In this document: positions 7,906 through 15,914 of the stretch, piece by piece
Numbering within the stretch: the stretch's first letter is position 1
Layout of the letters: each line of letters starts with the position of its first letter
Source: Frondihabitans sp.
GTDB lineage: Bacteria; Actinomycetota; Actinomycetes; Actinomycetales; Microbacteriaceae
Assembly: GCA_025464735.1 (NCBI GenBank)
Contig: JAODMX010000148.1
Span: 1 to 30,049, forward strand
DNA: 30,049 nucleotides
Direction: 5' to 3'
Translations under genes and position numbers: made by a program
Notes under the pieces: model-generated
The model's database searches: none
Told to the model about the DNA's origin: nothing
The model's input: the letters and a program-made list of their open reading frames with translations, nothing else

Positions 7906-8394
7906 GAGCCGGCATCATCGCCGCAGTCGGTCGCAACACCGAAACACTTGATCGTCTTGCGGCCTGGGATTCTCGCGTCCAACCGGTCCCTTCCGTCGGT
8001 GATCGGGCCGAAGACGCCGCGGCCATCACGCGCGCGTTGGCCGGAGACGCGGACGTCACAATCGACGCGCTCGGTCCGGCACCGACGGCCGATCTGACGA
8101 TTGCAGGGTTCGACGTGCTCCGGCCTGACGGCACTATGGTGCTCCTCGAAGGAGTGCGCCGGACACTCCCTCTTCCGTACGGTGACCTGATGCGGCGCGG
8201 ATCACCCTGCGCGGCTCATGGATGACCTCGAATAACACGACGTATTCCGTGTGGCGTCAGGTACAGGCCGGAGTGCTCGACCTCGCTCCGCTCGACGTCA
8301 GCACAGCCGGTTTGACGATCCCGATGAGGTCCTCACTGTGCCGCGGCGACGAACGGTCTCAGCTACGTCGCACTCATCCCCTGAACCCCGACGA
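7906..8394 (+). pseudogene. Zinc-type alcohol dehydrogenase remnant (C-terminal NAD-binding part)
   Basis: Immediately after the IS end the reading frame gives AVGRNTETLDRLAAWDSRVQPV, AGDADVTIDALGPAPTADLT and FDVLRPDGTMVLLEGVRRTLPLPYGDLMRR. That is the Rossmann half of a medium-chain dehydrogenase. A frameshift near 8196 moves to ITLRGSWM and then VWRQVQAGVLDLAPLDV. A further shift near 8312 gives FDDPDEVLTV. A last shift near 8342 gives AAATNGLSYVALIP and a TGA at 8392-8394, the natural end. The catalytic N-terminal half is missing, apparently lost with the IS insertion or a later deletion. At least three frame changes show the copy is dead. It is distinct from the intact dehydrogenase at 14885. 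Confidence 0.8.
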
Positions 8395-8697
8395 ACCAGA
8401 GTGTCCCGCAGACAACCGCCCACGAGACAGGGCCAGCAGCCAATTCGAGAATCGGCGCGACTCTGAACCGCAGCGCTTGATGGCGGGGTGTTCGCTGGGA
8501 TAAATCGCGCCCGAGAGCGCCCGCAGGGGTACTTCTGCCGGGCGCCTGGTCCGGCTGCGTAAGCGACAACGCTCGGCTGGCGCCCTGGCTTCGCCGTCAG
8601 ATCATGCCGGTTCGGTTTTGTCGTGGCCGTTGAAGAGGTCGGCTTGGGCGTGGGGTGGCGCCATAGTCGTCGCGCCCTCATAGTCGAGAAAGCGAGA
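8395..8697. other. Stretch without a recognisable gene
   Basis: I find no protein with a credible start, ribosome binding site or family motif here. An imperfect GC-rich inverted repeat near 8517-8548 (a GCGCCCGCA arm and a TGCCGGGCGC arm) could terminate read-through from the dead dehydrogenase, but it has no T-run. Confidence 0.5.
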
Positions 8698-8698
8698 A

Positions 8699-8709
8699 CG
8701 AAAGTTTCG
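8699..8709. promoter_or_regulatory. LacI-type operator upstream of the LacI regulator gene
   Basis: CGAAAGTTTCG is a perfect palindrome about a central G, 83 nt upstream of the regulator's GTG. The same 11 bases form the core of the 15-bp palindrome at 9916-9930 upstream of the sugar-binding protein. This supports autoregulation plus control of the operon. I recall similar CGAAA-n-TTTCG palindromes in actinobacterial xylan/xyloside control regions; that is memory and not a search result. Confidence 0.75.
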
Positions 8710-8729
8710 AATAATGTGAGTCAATTATT
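8710..8729. promoter_or_regulatory. AT-rich inverted repeat next to the operator
   Basis: AATAAT and ATTATT form an inverted repeat with an 8-nt spacer, directly adjoining the operator at 8699-8709. It is a sharply AT-rich island in GC-rich surroundings and may contain promoter elements of the regulator gene or a second protein site. Confidence 0.4.
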
Positions 8730-8792
8730 TCTTCTCAGGGGGAGGATTCTCTCTCGTGCGGATCGCAACAGACGTCGACGAGAGGCTAAAGT

Positions 8793-9827
8793 GTGGCCAT
8801 GTCGGATGAAGTGCTCACGCCCGTTACGGGTCGGACGACCCTGTCGCGGATCGCCGACGAGGCAGACGTGTCCGTGTCGACCGTGTCCAAGGTCCTCAAT
8901 GGCAAGGATGGCGTTTCTACGCCCGTTCGCGCTCGTATCGAGGACCTGCTCCACGACTACGGCTACAACAAACGCATGCCGGCAGCACCCGAACGACCCT
9001 TAATCGAACTGGTGTTCTATGAAATGGAAACGCCGGGCGTCTTCGAAGTCATCAAAGGTGCTGAGCACGTTGCGCGCGCAAACGGTTTGGGACTGATCGT
9101 CACCCAAAGCGGCAATAGGCAGCACCCGGCCGACGACTGGATCGATGACGTTGTCCGCCGCAAGCCGATCGGTGTCGTCCTTAACTGCTCGGACCTGACC
9201 CCCGCCCAGAAACGTCAATTGCGGACCCGCAACATACCGTTCGTGGTCCTAGATCCATCCGGGAGCCCCGCACCCGACGTCCCGTCCATCGGTTCCGCGA
9301 ACTGGTCGGGCGGCCTGCTCGCCACGCAGCATCTCATCGAACTCGGCCACCGCGACATTGCCATGATCAGTGGACCATCCGAAATGATGTGCTCGCAAGC
9401 CCGGATTTCCGGATATCGCTCCGCCCTAGACGCGGCCGGGATACCCTTCCGACCCGAGTACCTCATGCCCGGCGAATTCCTGCAGAAGGACGGCATCACA
9501 GGCGGCAGAGCCCTGCTCGCCCTCCCCAACCCGCCCACCGCCATCTTCGCCGGCAGCGACCTTCAGGCGCTCGGTGTCTACGAAGCCGCCAGAGCCGAGG
9601 GGCTCTCGATCCCGAACGACCTCTCGGTCGTCGGGTATGACGACCTCCCCCTGGCAGAGTGGGCCGGACCCCCAATGACGACGATCCGCCAACCGATCGT
9701 GGAAATGGCTGAGCAGGCGACCAACCTCGTCCTCCGCATCAGCTCCGGCGACGCACCCGAACGAGTGCGAGTCGAACTTGCCACCGACCTCGTCGTCCGA
9801 TCCAGCACACGACGCGTGAGCGTATAA
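8793..9827 (+). CDS. LacI-family transcriptional regulator of the sugar locus
   Basis: This is a 344-aa repressor-type protein. I chose GTG 8793 because AGAGG (8781-8785) lies 7 nt upstream; the ATG two codons later would be 13 nt away. The N-terminal helix-turn-helix is canonical: TLSRIADEADVSVSTVSKVLNGKDGVSTP, split here as TLSRIADEADVSVSTVSKVL at residues ~15-34 followed by the VRARIEDLLHDYGY hinge region. The rest is a periplasmic-binding-like effector domain, with GLLATQHLIELGHRDIAMIS, SQARISGYRSALDAAGI, PTAIFAGSDLQALGVYEAA and DLSVVGYDDLPLAEWAGPP. It would bind a sugar or sugar derivative and release DNA. Matching palindromes sit before this gene and before the downstream operon. A hairpin terminator follows the gene, so the operon has its own promoter. 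Confidence 0.94.
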   Translation: MAMSDEVLTPVTGRTTLSRIADEADVSVSTVSKVLNGKDGVSTPVRARIEDLLHDYGYNKRMPAAPERPLIELVFYEMETPGVFEVIKGAEHVARANGLGLIVTQSGNRQHPADDWIDDVVRRKPIGVVLNCSDLTPAQKRQLRTRNIPFVVLDPSGSPAPDVPSIGSANWSGGLLATQHLIELGHRDIAMISGPSEMMCSQARISGYRSALDAAGIPFRPEYLMPGEFLQKDGITGGRALLALPNPPTAIFAGSDLQALGVYEAARAEGLSIPNDLSVVGYDDLPLAEWAGPPMTTIRQPIVEMAEQATNLVLRISSGDAPERVRVELATDLVVRSSTRRVSV

Positions 9828-9857
9828 GTCTGCGCCTGAACTCCCTCGCAGCAAGCC

Positions 9858-9890
9858 ACCCCCGCATTGATCTGATCCCGGTGCGGGGGT
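9858..9890 (+). terminator. Rho-independent-type terminator after the LacI gene
   Basis: ACCCCCGCA (9858-9866) and TGCGGGGGT (9882-9890) form a perfect 9-bp stem with a 15-nt loop, followed by a short T-containing tract. It lies 31 nt past the regulator's stop and separates it from the operon promoter. Confidence 0.8.
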
Positions 9891-9915
9891 TTGCTCTGCC
9901 GTTCGCCAAGCCGAG

Positions 9916-9930
9916 CACGAAAGTTTCGTG
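9916..9930. promoter_or_regulatory. LacI-type operator of the sugar operon
   Basis: CACGAAAGTTTCGTG is a perfect 15-bp palindrome about a central G. It sits 14 nt upstream of the TTGACA -35 element and shares its 11-bp core with the site at 8699-8709. A degenerate second symmetric element, GTCAA-N10-TTGAC (9930-9949), overlaps the -35. Confidence 0.8.
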
Positions 9931-9944
9931 TCAAAAAGAGTTTC

Positions 9945-9973
9945 TTGACAAGGAATTATCGCGCGAGTAGCTT
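9945..9973 (+). promoter_or_regulatory. Promoter of the sugar operon
   Basis: A consensus TTGACA (9945-9950) is followed after exactly 17 nt by TAGCTT (9968-9973) as a -10. The operator lies immediately upstream. Transcription from about 9980 would give a leader of roughly 210 nt before the binding-protein ATG. Confidence 0.65.
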
Positions 9974-10029
9974 GACGATCAGTTGCGGATCTTGCGGCAA
10001 CGGGCAGCTGGACATCGAAGACGAACGGT

Positions 10030-10154
10030 ACTTCCCGGTGGGAAGTTGTCCGCCGAGATCTGCTCCCGTCTCGCCATCTCCGCGACGCACCTGAGGTTCC
10101 TGCTGTTCCCCGGAGCACCTTTCCTTCCCGAAGGGAAGGCGACCGGGTCCGGTC
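10030..10154 (+). promoter_or_regulatory. Structured 5' leader with three hairpins
   Basis: The leader between the promoter and the ATG at 10190 contains three perfect inverted repeats. They are ACTTCCC-GGT-GGGAAGT (10030-10046), CCTTCCC-GAA-GGGAAGG (10123-10139) and GACCGG-GT-CCGGTC (10141-10154). The first two arms are nearly the same (CTTCCC / GGGAAG), so alternative pairing between them is possible. No T-run follows, so it is not a classical attenuator. A role in mRNA stability or translation is inference. Confidence 0.5.
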
Positions 10155-10189
10155 ACAAAGCTGTGTCCGTCGACTCACAAGGAGTACAC

Positions 10190-11560
10190 ATGTTCCGCAC
10201 TTCAACGGCGAAGCGTTTGCTTCGTGCCACCGCGATCGCTGCCGTCGCTAGCGTCGCCGTCCTCGGGTTGGCGAGCTGCAGCGGCTCGTCCGCCGGCAGC
10301 GCCGGTTCCGCCACCTCCGGCAATATCACCTGGTGGGGCTGGACCCCGCAGCCTACTAACGCCAAGGCGTACATCGCGGACTTCAACAAGAAGTACCCCA
10401 ACATTCACGTCACCTACAAGCAGGTCACGATCGATGGCTGGAACGCCGCCCTCCGTCCTGCCCTGGCGTCTTCAAACGGCCCCGACGTGTTCAACATCTC
10501 GCCCGGCCAGTACATGACTGCCTTTGCCGGCTCCGCCATCGACCTGAAGCCGGCCGTTGAGAAGGCGCTCGGTAGTGATTGGAAATCCAAACTCGCCCCG
10601 ACGAACGTCACCGGTCTGTCTACATCGAGCGGCAAACTGGCCGCTGTCTCCGCTGGATCAACCTCCGCCGGTTCCCTGTGGATCAACGAGAACCTCTTCA
10701 AGAAATACGACCTCAAGCCCCCGACGACGCTTGCCGAGTGGAAGAACGTTTGCTCTGTCTTCAAGAGCCATAACGTTGGCTGCTTCGTGCAGGGCGTCGG
10801 CCAGGTCGCATTCGACCAGGACACCCTGCAGGCGATCGCCGATAGCGTGTCGCCCGGAATCTGGACCAAGGCCACCGAGGGCAAGGCGAAGTGGACCGAC
10901 CCGGTGTTCGTCAAGACGCTCGACATCTGGCAGTCCATGTTCAAGGACGGCATCTTCGAAGCCGGCGCCCTCGGCGTCCAGCAATACCCGGACGCCAGCA
11001 ACGACTTCATGTCGCAGAAGGACGCCATGGTCATGATGGGCACCTGGTACATGCAATACGCCACCGTGGTCGGAATGCAGGCGGCGATCTCGGCCGCTGG
11101 CGTTGGCACGCCCGTCAATTTCCCGATTCTGCCGGAGGCGTTCCCCGACGTCGCAGGCAAGGGCAACCCGGCGACACTTTTCGGTGACTCCGATTACGGT
11201 CTGGCGGTCAACGCGAAGTCGAACCACGTCGCGGCTGCGACGACTTTTGCGGTCTGGCTGGGCACGTCGAAGGTCGGTCAGCAGGCCATCGCGGACGGGC
11301 TGAACGATATTCCGTCGCTCAAGGGGATCAACCCCAACTTCGATGCCATCAAACTGGTCGACCCGGCTACGCAGAAGGCACCGCTGGTCAACCTCATCAA
11401 GCAGGCTTCTGCTTCCGCTGAACCCCGTCTGTCACCGGTGAGTGCCAACCTGCAGACGGCCATCGGCGTAGCTGCGACAACAGTCGCGGCAGGCTCGGCA
11501 ACGCCAGCACAGGCCGTGAAGACCTTGCAGTCCGCGTCCACGTCGGCCGGCAGTAACTAG
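10190..11560 (+). CDS. Carbohydrate ABC transporter substrate-binding lipoprotein (CUT1, family 1)
   Basis: This 456-aa extracellular lipoprotein binds the sugar for the permeases that follow. The start is ATG 10190 with AAGGAG (10179-10184) 5 nt upstream; the frame is open further upstream but without a start signal. The signal peptide ends in LGLASC with the lipidated Cys at residue 30. Mature motifs match MalE/UgpB-like proteins: ITWWGWTPQ near the N-terminus, KAYIADFNKKYPNIHVTYK, NGPDVFNISPGQYM, GSLWINENLFKKYDLKPPTT followed by LAEWKNVC, DAMVMMGTWYMQY and AVWLGTSKVGQQA. The substrate is not evident; the LacI operator type and downstream polyol/sugar oxidoreductases suggest a pentose, polyol or oligosaccharide. 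It is the first gene of the operon. Confidence 0.94.
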   Translation: MFRTSTAKRLLRATAIAAVASVAVLGLASCSGSSAGSAGSATSGNITWWGWTPQPTNAKAYIADFNKKYPNIHVTYKQVTIDGWNAALRPALASSNGPDVFNISPGQYMTAFAGSAIDLKPAVEKALGSDWKSKLAPTNVTGLSTSSGKLAAVSAGSTSAGSLWINENLFKKYDLKPPTTLAEWKNVCSVFKSHNVGCFVQGVGQVAFDQDTLQAIADSVSPGIWTKATEGKAKWTDPVFVKTLDIWQSMFKDGIFEAGALGVQQYPDASNDFMSQKDAMVMMGTWYMQYATVVGMQAAISAAGVGTPVNFPILPEAFPDVAGKGNPATLFGDSDYGLAVNAKSNHVAAATTFAVWLGTSKVGQQAIADGLNDIPSLKGINPNFDAIKLVDPATQKAPLVNLIKQASASAEPRLSPVSANLQTAIGVAATTVAAGSATPAQAVKTLQSASTSAGSN

Positions 11561-11606
11561 TCACCCGCTTGCGCGCCTTCGGGCGCATCCGATCAAGGAC
11601 GATTCC

Positions 11607-12557
11607 GTGGCCTCCATAACTCCCCTCACTGCCGCTCGCGCGCGAGACGCTTCACCGCGATCCCGCGGCGGGGGGCGCCCCCCGCGGCATCCCCAGCTCC
11701 GACCCTCTGGGCTGCCCTGGATCCTGCCGGCCGTGGTTCTGGTCGTCGGCTTGCTCTACTACTGCATCGGTTACACCGGCTACATCTCGACGCTGACCTG
11801 GAACGGCACCGATCTCACCAAGATCCATGTCGGCCTGAACAACTACATCGCAGCCATGCAGGACCCTGTGTTCTGGAAAGCCCTGTTGCACACTGCCGTC
11901 TACTTCGTGACGACATTCGTGATCCAGACGGCTCTCGGCGTCTTCTTCGCGCTGCTCCTCCACTCGAAGATCCGCTTGGCGACGATCTATAAGATCGTTC
12001 TCTTCGTACCCGTCGTCCTGGCACCCGCGGTGATGGCACCTGTCTTCCGGCAGGTGTTTGCCGCCGACGGCCAGTTCAACGTCGTCCTCGACCACATCGG
12101 CCTCTCGAGCGTGGCACAGCCGTGGCTGGCGCAGTCCAGCACGGCGCTCCCCGTCATCATGTCGATCACCATCTGGGAGTGGACCGGACTGACTTTCATC
12201 CTGTACTACGCCGCCATGGGCCAGATCGAACCGGAAATGCTGGAAGCCGCCCGCCTGGACGGCGCCGGGAACCTCCGCGTCCTCTGGAACATCGTCTGGC
12301 CGAGCCTGCGCGGGACAACGACCGCCCTGCTTATGCTCAGCGCTATCAGCGCCCTGAAGACCTTCGACGTGCCGTACCTCGTCACGGTCGGCGGACCGAA
12401 TTACTCCACCGAGTTCCTCGGCACCCTGATCTACCGCCAGTCAATTCCCCAAAGCAACGTCGGATACGGCGCAGCTCTATCGATCCTGTTGCTGATCCTC
12501 GCCCTCGGCCTCGCGATCGTCCTGCAGCTCGCCGGCCGAGAGAGGAAAGCTCGCTGA
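11607..12557 (+). CDS. Carbohydrate ABC transporter permease (MalF-type)
   Basis: This is the first membrane subunit of the sugar importer (316 aa). It starts at GTG 11607 with AAGGA (11595-11599) 7 nt upstream. A basic N-terminal tail precedes the first helix (LPWILPAVVLVVGLLYY). The EAA coupling loop is EMLEAARLDGAGNLRVLWNI, followed by VWPSLRG, near residues 210-235. FDVPYLVTVGGPNYSTEFL is the usual late periplasmic motif. About six helices are expected. Its stop overlaps the start of the next permease (TGATG), so they are translated together. No ATPase gene lies in this operon; actinobacterial CUT1 systems commonly use a shared MsiK-type ATPase encoded elsewhere. Confidence 0.94.
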   Translation: MASITPLTAARARDASPRSRGGGRPPRHPQLRPSGLPWILPAVVLVVGLLYYCIGYTGYISTLTWNGTDLTKIHVGLNNYIAAMQDPVFWKALLHTAVYFVTTFVIQTALGVFFALLLHSKIRLATIYKIVLFVPVVLAPAVMAPVFRQVFAADGQFNVVLDHIGLSSVAQPWLAQSSTALPVIMSITIWEWTGLTFILYYAAMGQIEPEMLEAARLDGAGNLRVLWNIVWPSLRGTTTALLMLSAISALKTFDVPYLVTVGGPNYSTEFLGTLIYRQSIPQSNVGYGAALSILLLILALGLAIVLQLAGRERKAR

Positions 12558-13348
12558 TGTTCATCGAAACCCGCACCCGCCGATCCCGTGTGATCATGCA
12601 AATTATTATCACGCTGGTCGCTCTGCCCTACCTCTTCCCACTCATAGCCATGGTGCAGGGATCCCTCGCCGGTCAGGGCTGGACAAACTACGCCAAGGTG
12701 CTCGCCGTCCCCGGCTTCGTTCTCTTCTTCCGCAACAGCGCCATCATCGCCGCCATCACGATCGCACTGGTCCTCGCCGTAACGATGCTCGCCGCGTTCG
12801 GATTCTCAAAGCTGCAGGTTCACGGCAAGGAAATCTATTTCTGGGCGCTGCTGGCCTGCCTCACGCTCCCCGAAGTGGTCCTGCTGACACCGCTGTTCGT
12901 CACGGCCAGCTCGCTCGGCCTCTACAACACGTACTGGTCGGTCATCCTGCCCCTGGCGGCATTGCAGGTCCCGTTCGCAGTCCTCCTAGCCCGCAACTTT
13001 GTCAACGGCATCCCCGACGAGCTGTATGAGGCCTCCCGGGTCGACGGGGCGAGCGTCCTCCAGTCGTTCTGGTACATCATCATGCCGTTGACCCGTCCCA
13101 TCCTCGCGTCGATCGTGATCATCACCCTCATCGCCGCCTGGAACGACTACCTCTTCCCCCTCGTGTTCCTCCAGGACACCGGAACGCAGACCGTCACGCT
13201 CATCCCGCAGTTCTTCGTCGGGGAGTTCACCAACGACCAGACCAAGGTGCTCGCCTCGGCCGTCATCACCGCCCTGCCCGAGGTCGTCGCCTACCTCTGC
13301 CTGCAGCGGCTCTTCGAGCGCGGCCTCGCCGCCGGGGCCCTCAAATAG
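12557..13348 (+). CDS. Carbohydrate ABC transporter permease (MalG-type)
   Basis: This is the second membrane subunit of the sugar importer (263 aa). The ATG at 12557 overlaps the preceding TGA, with GAGAGGAAA just upstream. The coupling loop reads ELYEASRVDGASVLQSFWYI then IMPLTRPIL. The late AAWNDYLFPLVFLQD and TVTLIPQFFVGEF segments are typical of MalG/UgpE proteins. At 263 aa it is slightly short because the first periplasmic loop is brief. The protein pairs with the gene at 11607 to form the translocation pore. Confidence 0.94.
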   Translation: MFIETRTRRSRVIMQIIITLVALPYLFPLIAMVQGSLAGQGWTNYAKVLAVPGFVLFFRNSAIIAAITIALVLAVTMLAAFGFSKLQVHGKEIYFWALLACLTLPEVVLLTPLFVTASSLGLYNTYWSVILPLAALQVPFAVLLARNFVNGIPDELYEASRVDGASVLQSFWYIIMPLTRPILASIVIITLIAAWNDYLFPLVFLQDTGTQTVTLIPQFFVGEFTNDQTKVLASAVITALPEVVAYLCLQRLFERGLAAGALK

Positions 13349-13399
13349 CCCGCTGTCCGTCGTCAAATTCTCGAACCATCCACCCCCCTTAGGAGAACC

Positions 13400-13765
13400 A
13401 TGCCTCTCATCCGAGTCGACCTTGACCGTGCCCTCTACGAGGAGAAGCACGAGCAGATCAGCACCGAGATTCACCGGGCCCAGATCGACGCCCTCGACAT
13501 TCCCGCCGATGACAAGTTCCAGACGTTTCACACCCACGACTCCGGTGAGATCAAATTCGACCCCACGTACGGCGGTGTCGACCGGCAGAGCCTTGTCATC
13601 ATCCAGATCCTGATGGTGCGCCGCTACACCGTCGAGATCAAGAGGGCCCTGTACCGCGCCATAGTCACCCGACTCGAGGCCATCGGCATTCGACGCGAGG
13701 ACATCCAGATTGGCGTCGTCGAGAACTACTACGAGGACTGGTTCGCCGGCACTCTCGCCGACTGA
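13400..13765 (+). CDS. Tautomerase-superfamily protein
   Basis: This 121-aa protein starts MPLIRVDL, which exposes Pro as residue 1 after Met removal. That proline is the catalytic base of the 4-oxalocrotonate tautomerase/MIF superfamily. Other family features are FQTFHTHDSGEIKFDPTYGG, VIIQILMVRRYTVEIKRALY, and the ending DIQIGVVENYYEDWFAG. The length fits the fused-repeat tautomerase_2-like group. TAGGAGAACC directly precedes the ATG. Members catalyse keto-enol tautomerisation or related proton transfers. Its place between sugar permeases and three oxidoreductases suggests it acts on an oxidised sugar intermediate. That role is inference, as the family is better known from aromatic and halogenated-compound breakdown. 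Confidence 0.88.
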   Translation: MPLIRVDLDRALYEEKHEQISTEIHRAQIDALDIPADDKFQTFHTHDSGEIKFDPTYGGVDRQSLVIIQILMVRRYTVEIKRALYRAIVTRLEAIGIRREDIQIGVVENYYEDWFAGTLAD

Positions 13766-13800
13766 CCATCCTCGCCCCCACGACCACAAAGGATTCCCCC

Positions 13801-14850
13801 ATGACTTTCACCTCACCGCTGTCCGTTCTCTTCATCGGCGGCACCGGCACCATCAGCGCATCATCGGTCCGGCGTGCCGTCGCTGACGGCATGCACGTCA
13901 CCGTCCTCAACCGCGGCATCAACACCAACTCGCGGGACCTCCCCGACAGCGTGACCTGGATCACCGCGGACGCCCGCGACCCCGATTCAATCCGTTCAGC
14001 CGTCGAGGAGGTCAGCTTCGACGTCGTCGTCAACTTCCTCTCCTTCGACGCTGCAGACGCGCAGGCCGCCATCGACATCTTCCGCGAAAAGACGAAGCAG
14101 TACATCCACATCAGCAGTGCCTCGATCTACGGCAAACCGGTCCTCCAGGTCCCCATCACCGAATCGACGCCCATACACAACAAGTTCGTCGCCTACTCCC
14201 GCGAGAAGATCGCTGCCGAGAAAATCCTCCAGGCCGCCTACACCGACGCCGGATTCCCGATGACAATCGTGCGCCCTTCCCACACATACGACGACGCAAA
14301 CCCGCCGCTGCCCGGAGGGTGGAACATCGTCGACCGCATCATCCGCGGAGCGGAGATCCCTGTTCACGGCGACGGCACGTCACTGTGGACTCTCACCCAC
14401 GCCGATGACCTCGCGCAGGGCCTCGTCGGCCTCATCGGCAACCCCCGCTCCATCGGCGAGGTGTTCCACATCACCAGCGACGACGTGTACACGTGGGACC
14501 AGATCTACACCATCGTCGCCGACGCCCTCGGCACCAACGCCAACCTCGTCCACATTCCGTCTGAGATGTTCACCATCGCCGCCCCGGAATGGGGATGGTC
14601 AGAACTCTTCCGCGGCGACCTCGGACACAGTGCGCTGTTCGACAACACGAAGATCCGACGCTTCGTCCCCGGATACGCGCCACGCCTGACATTCCACCAG
14701 GCGATCCTTCGCATGCTCGAATGGCGCAGAACCCACCTCGACACGGCGGTCTCCGACGCCTCCACCGAAGCGATTCTGGACCGGATGACCGAGGGCTACC
14801 ACCGATCGAAGGCCGCCTTCGAATCCCTCACCCCCGCCCTGGCGAACTGA
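13801..14850 (+). CDS. NAD-dependent epimerase/dehydratase family protein (extended SDR)
   Basis: This 349-aa protein has the N-terminal Rossmann motif GGTGTIS (residues 13-19) and an acidic DARDPDSIRSAV segment. HISSASIYG is the strand carrying the active-site serine, and Y132-x3-K136 in AYSREK is the catalytic pair. The substrate half includes IVRPSHTYDDANPPLPGGWN, VHGDGTSLWTLTHADDLAQG, GEVFHITSDDVYTWDQIY and DNTKIRRFVPGYAP. These are typical of nucleoside-diphosphate-sugar-epimerase-like SDRs found beside sugar ABC importers. AAAGG lies upstream of the ATG and the gap from the tautomerase is 35 nt, so it is in the operon. It probably oxidises or epimerises the imported sugar or a derivative; the exact reaction is unknown. 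Confidence 0.9.
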   Translation: MTFTSPLSVLFIGGTGTISASSVRRAVADGMHVTVLNRGINTNSRDLPDSVTWITADARDPDSIRSAVEEVSFDVVVNFLSFDAADAQAAIDIFREKTKQYIHISSASIYGKPVLQVPITESTPIHNKFVAYSREKIAAEKILQAAYTDAGFPMTIVRPSHTYDDANPPLPGGWNIVDRIIRGAEIPVHGDGTSLWTLTHADDLAQGLVGLIGNPRSIGEVFHITSDDVYTWDQIYTIVADALGTNANLVHIPSEMFTIAAPEWGWSELFRGDLGHSALFDNTKIRRFVPGYAPRLTFHQAILRMLEWRRTHLDTAVSDASTEAILDRMTEGYHRSKAAFESLTPALAN

Positions 14851-14884
14851 ACAGGCGCACCTTCAGAAGGAGCATCGACAGACC

Positions 14885-15913
14885 ATGACATTTACCACCA
14901 TGCAGGCAAGCGTTCTTCACGCACAGGGCGACGTCCGCCGCGAAACCATCCCGACCCCGACGCTGCAGCCCGACCAGGTCCTGGTGAAGATCGCCGCGGT
15001 CGGCGTCTGCGGATCCGACGTGCACTACTACCACGAAGGGCGAATCGGAGACTTCATCGTCGAGGATCCGATGATCCTCGGCCACGAATCCAGCGGCACT
15101 ATCAACGCTGTTGGTTCCAGTGTCTCCCCGGATCGCATCGGCGAGCGTGTCTCCATCGAACCGCAACGCGCCTGCCGCGTCTGCGACCAGTGCAAGCACG
15201 GAAGATACAACCTGTGCCCCGACATCGAGTTCTACGCAACCCCGCCCATCGATGGGGCCTTCGCCGAATACGCCGTCATCCAAGCTGACTACGCTTTCCC
15301 GATCCCCGACTCCATGAGCTTGGAGGCCGCGGCCCTGTGCGAACCGCTCTCGGTCGGAATCTGGGCCAACCAGAAAGCGGGCACCGGCCCCGGATCCCGA
15401 ATCCTTATCGCCGGAGCAGGACCCATCGGCATCATTGTCGCCCAAGTTGCCCGCGCGTTCGGCGCCGCCGAGATCATCATCAGCGACCCCGTCCAAGCCC
15501 GACTCGAGAAGGCCCTCGAATTCGGGGCCACCCGGGTAATCAACCCGATGGCAGATGACATCGGCGCCCTCGAACTTGAAGTCGACGCATTCATCGATGC
15601 CTCCGGCGCCGGCCCCGCCGTCGCCGCCGGGATCGTGAGCGTCCGCCCAGCGGGCTGCATCGTCCTCGTCGGGATGGGGCAGCCTGATCTAACCCTTCCC
15701 GTGTCGCGCATCCAGAACCGGGAACTGCAGCTCACCGGTGTCTTCCGCTACGCCAACACGTGGCCCCTCGCCATCGAGCTGGCGTCCAGCGGCCGCGTCG
15801 ACCTCGATGCCCTGGTGACGGGACGCTTCGCGCTTGACGACGTCGAAGCCGCCCTAGAGTCAGCAACGCAGCCGACGACACTGAAGAGCCTCGTCATGCC
15901 GAACGGAATCTGA
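14885..15913 (+). CDS. Zinc-dependent medium-chain dehydrogenase, sorbitol/xylitol dehydrogenase type
   Basis: This 342-aa enzyme carries the full zinc MDR signature. Catalytic zinc ligands are C42 (VGVCGSD), H67-E68 (LGHES) and E153 (LCEPL). Structural zinc cysteines are C97, C100, C103 and C111 (CRVCDQCKHGRYNLC). The NAD-binding motif GAGPIG is at 177-182. The DVHYYHEGRIGDF and DGAFAEYAV segments are those of the polyol (sorbitol, xylitol, L-iditol) dehydrogenase branch, which interconverts polyols and ketoses with NAD. The ATG at 14885 lies 12 nt after AGAAGGAG, a rather long spacing; an in-frame ATG at 14900 is an alternative. The next gene follows the stop by one nt. Confidence 0.93.
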   Translation: MTFTTMQASVLHAQGDVRRETIPTPTLQPDQVLVKIAAVGVCGSDVHYYHEGRIGDFIVEDPMILGHESSGTINAVGSSVSPDRIGERVSIEPQRACRVCDQCKHGRYNLCPDIEFYATPPIDGAFAEYAVIQADYAFPIPDSMSLEAAALCEPLSVGIWANQKAGTGPGSRILIAGAGPIGIIVAQVARAFGAAEIIISDPVQARLEKALEFGATRVINPMADDIGALELEVDAFIDASGAGPAVAAGIVSVRPAGCIVLVGMGQPDLTLPVSRIQNRELQLTGVFRYANTWPLAIELASSGRVDLDALVTGRFALDDVEAALESATQPTTLKSLVMPNGI

Positions 15914-15914
15914 C

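Noticed and set aside
9983..10189. Upstream extension of the sugar-binding protein
   Set aside because: The extension would precede a complete lipoprotein signal and covers the hairpin leader; ATG 10190 has a strong AAGGAG.
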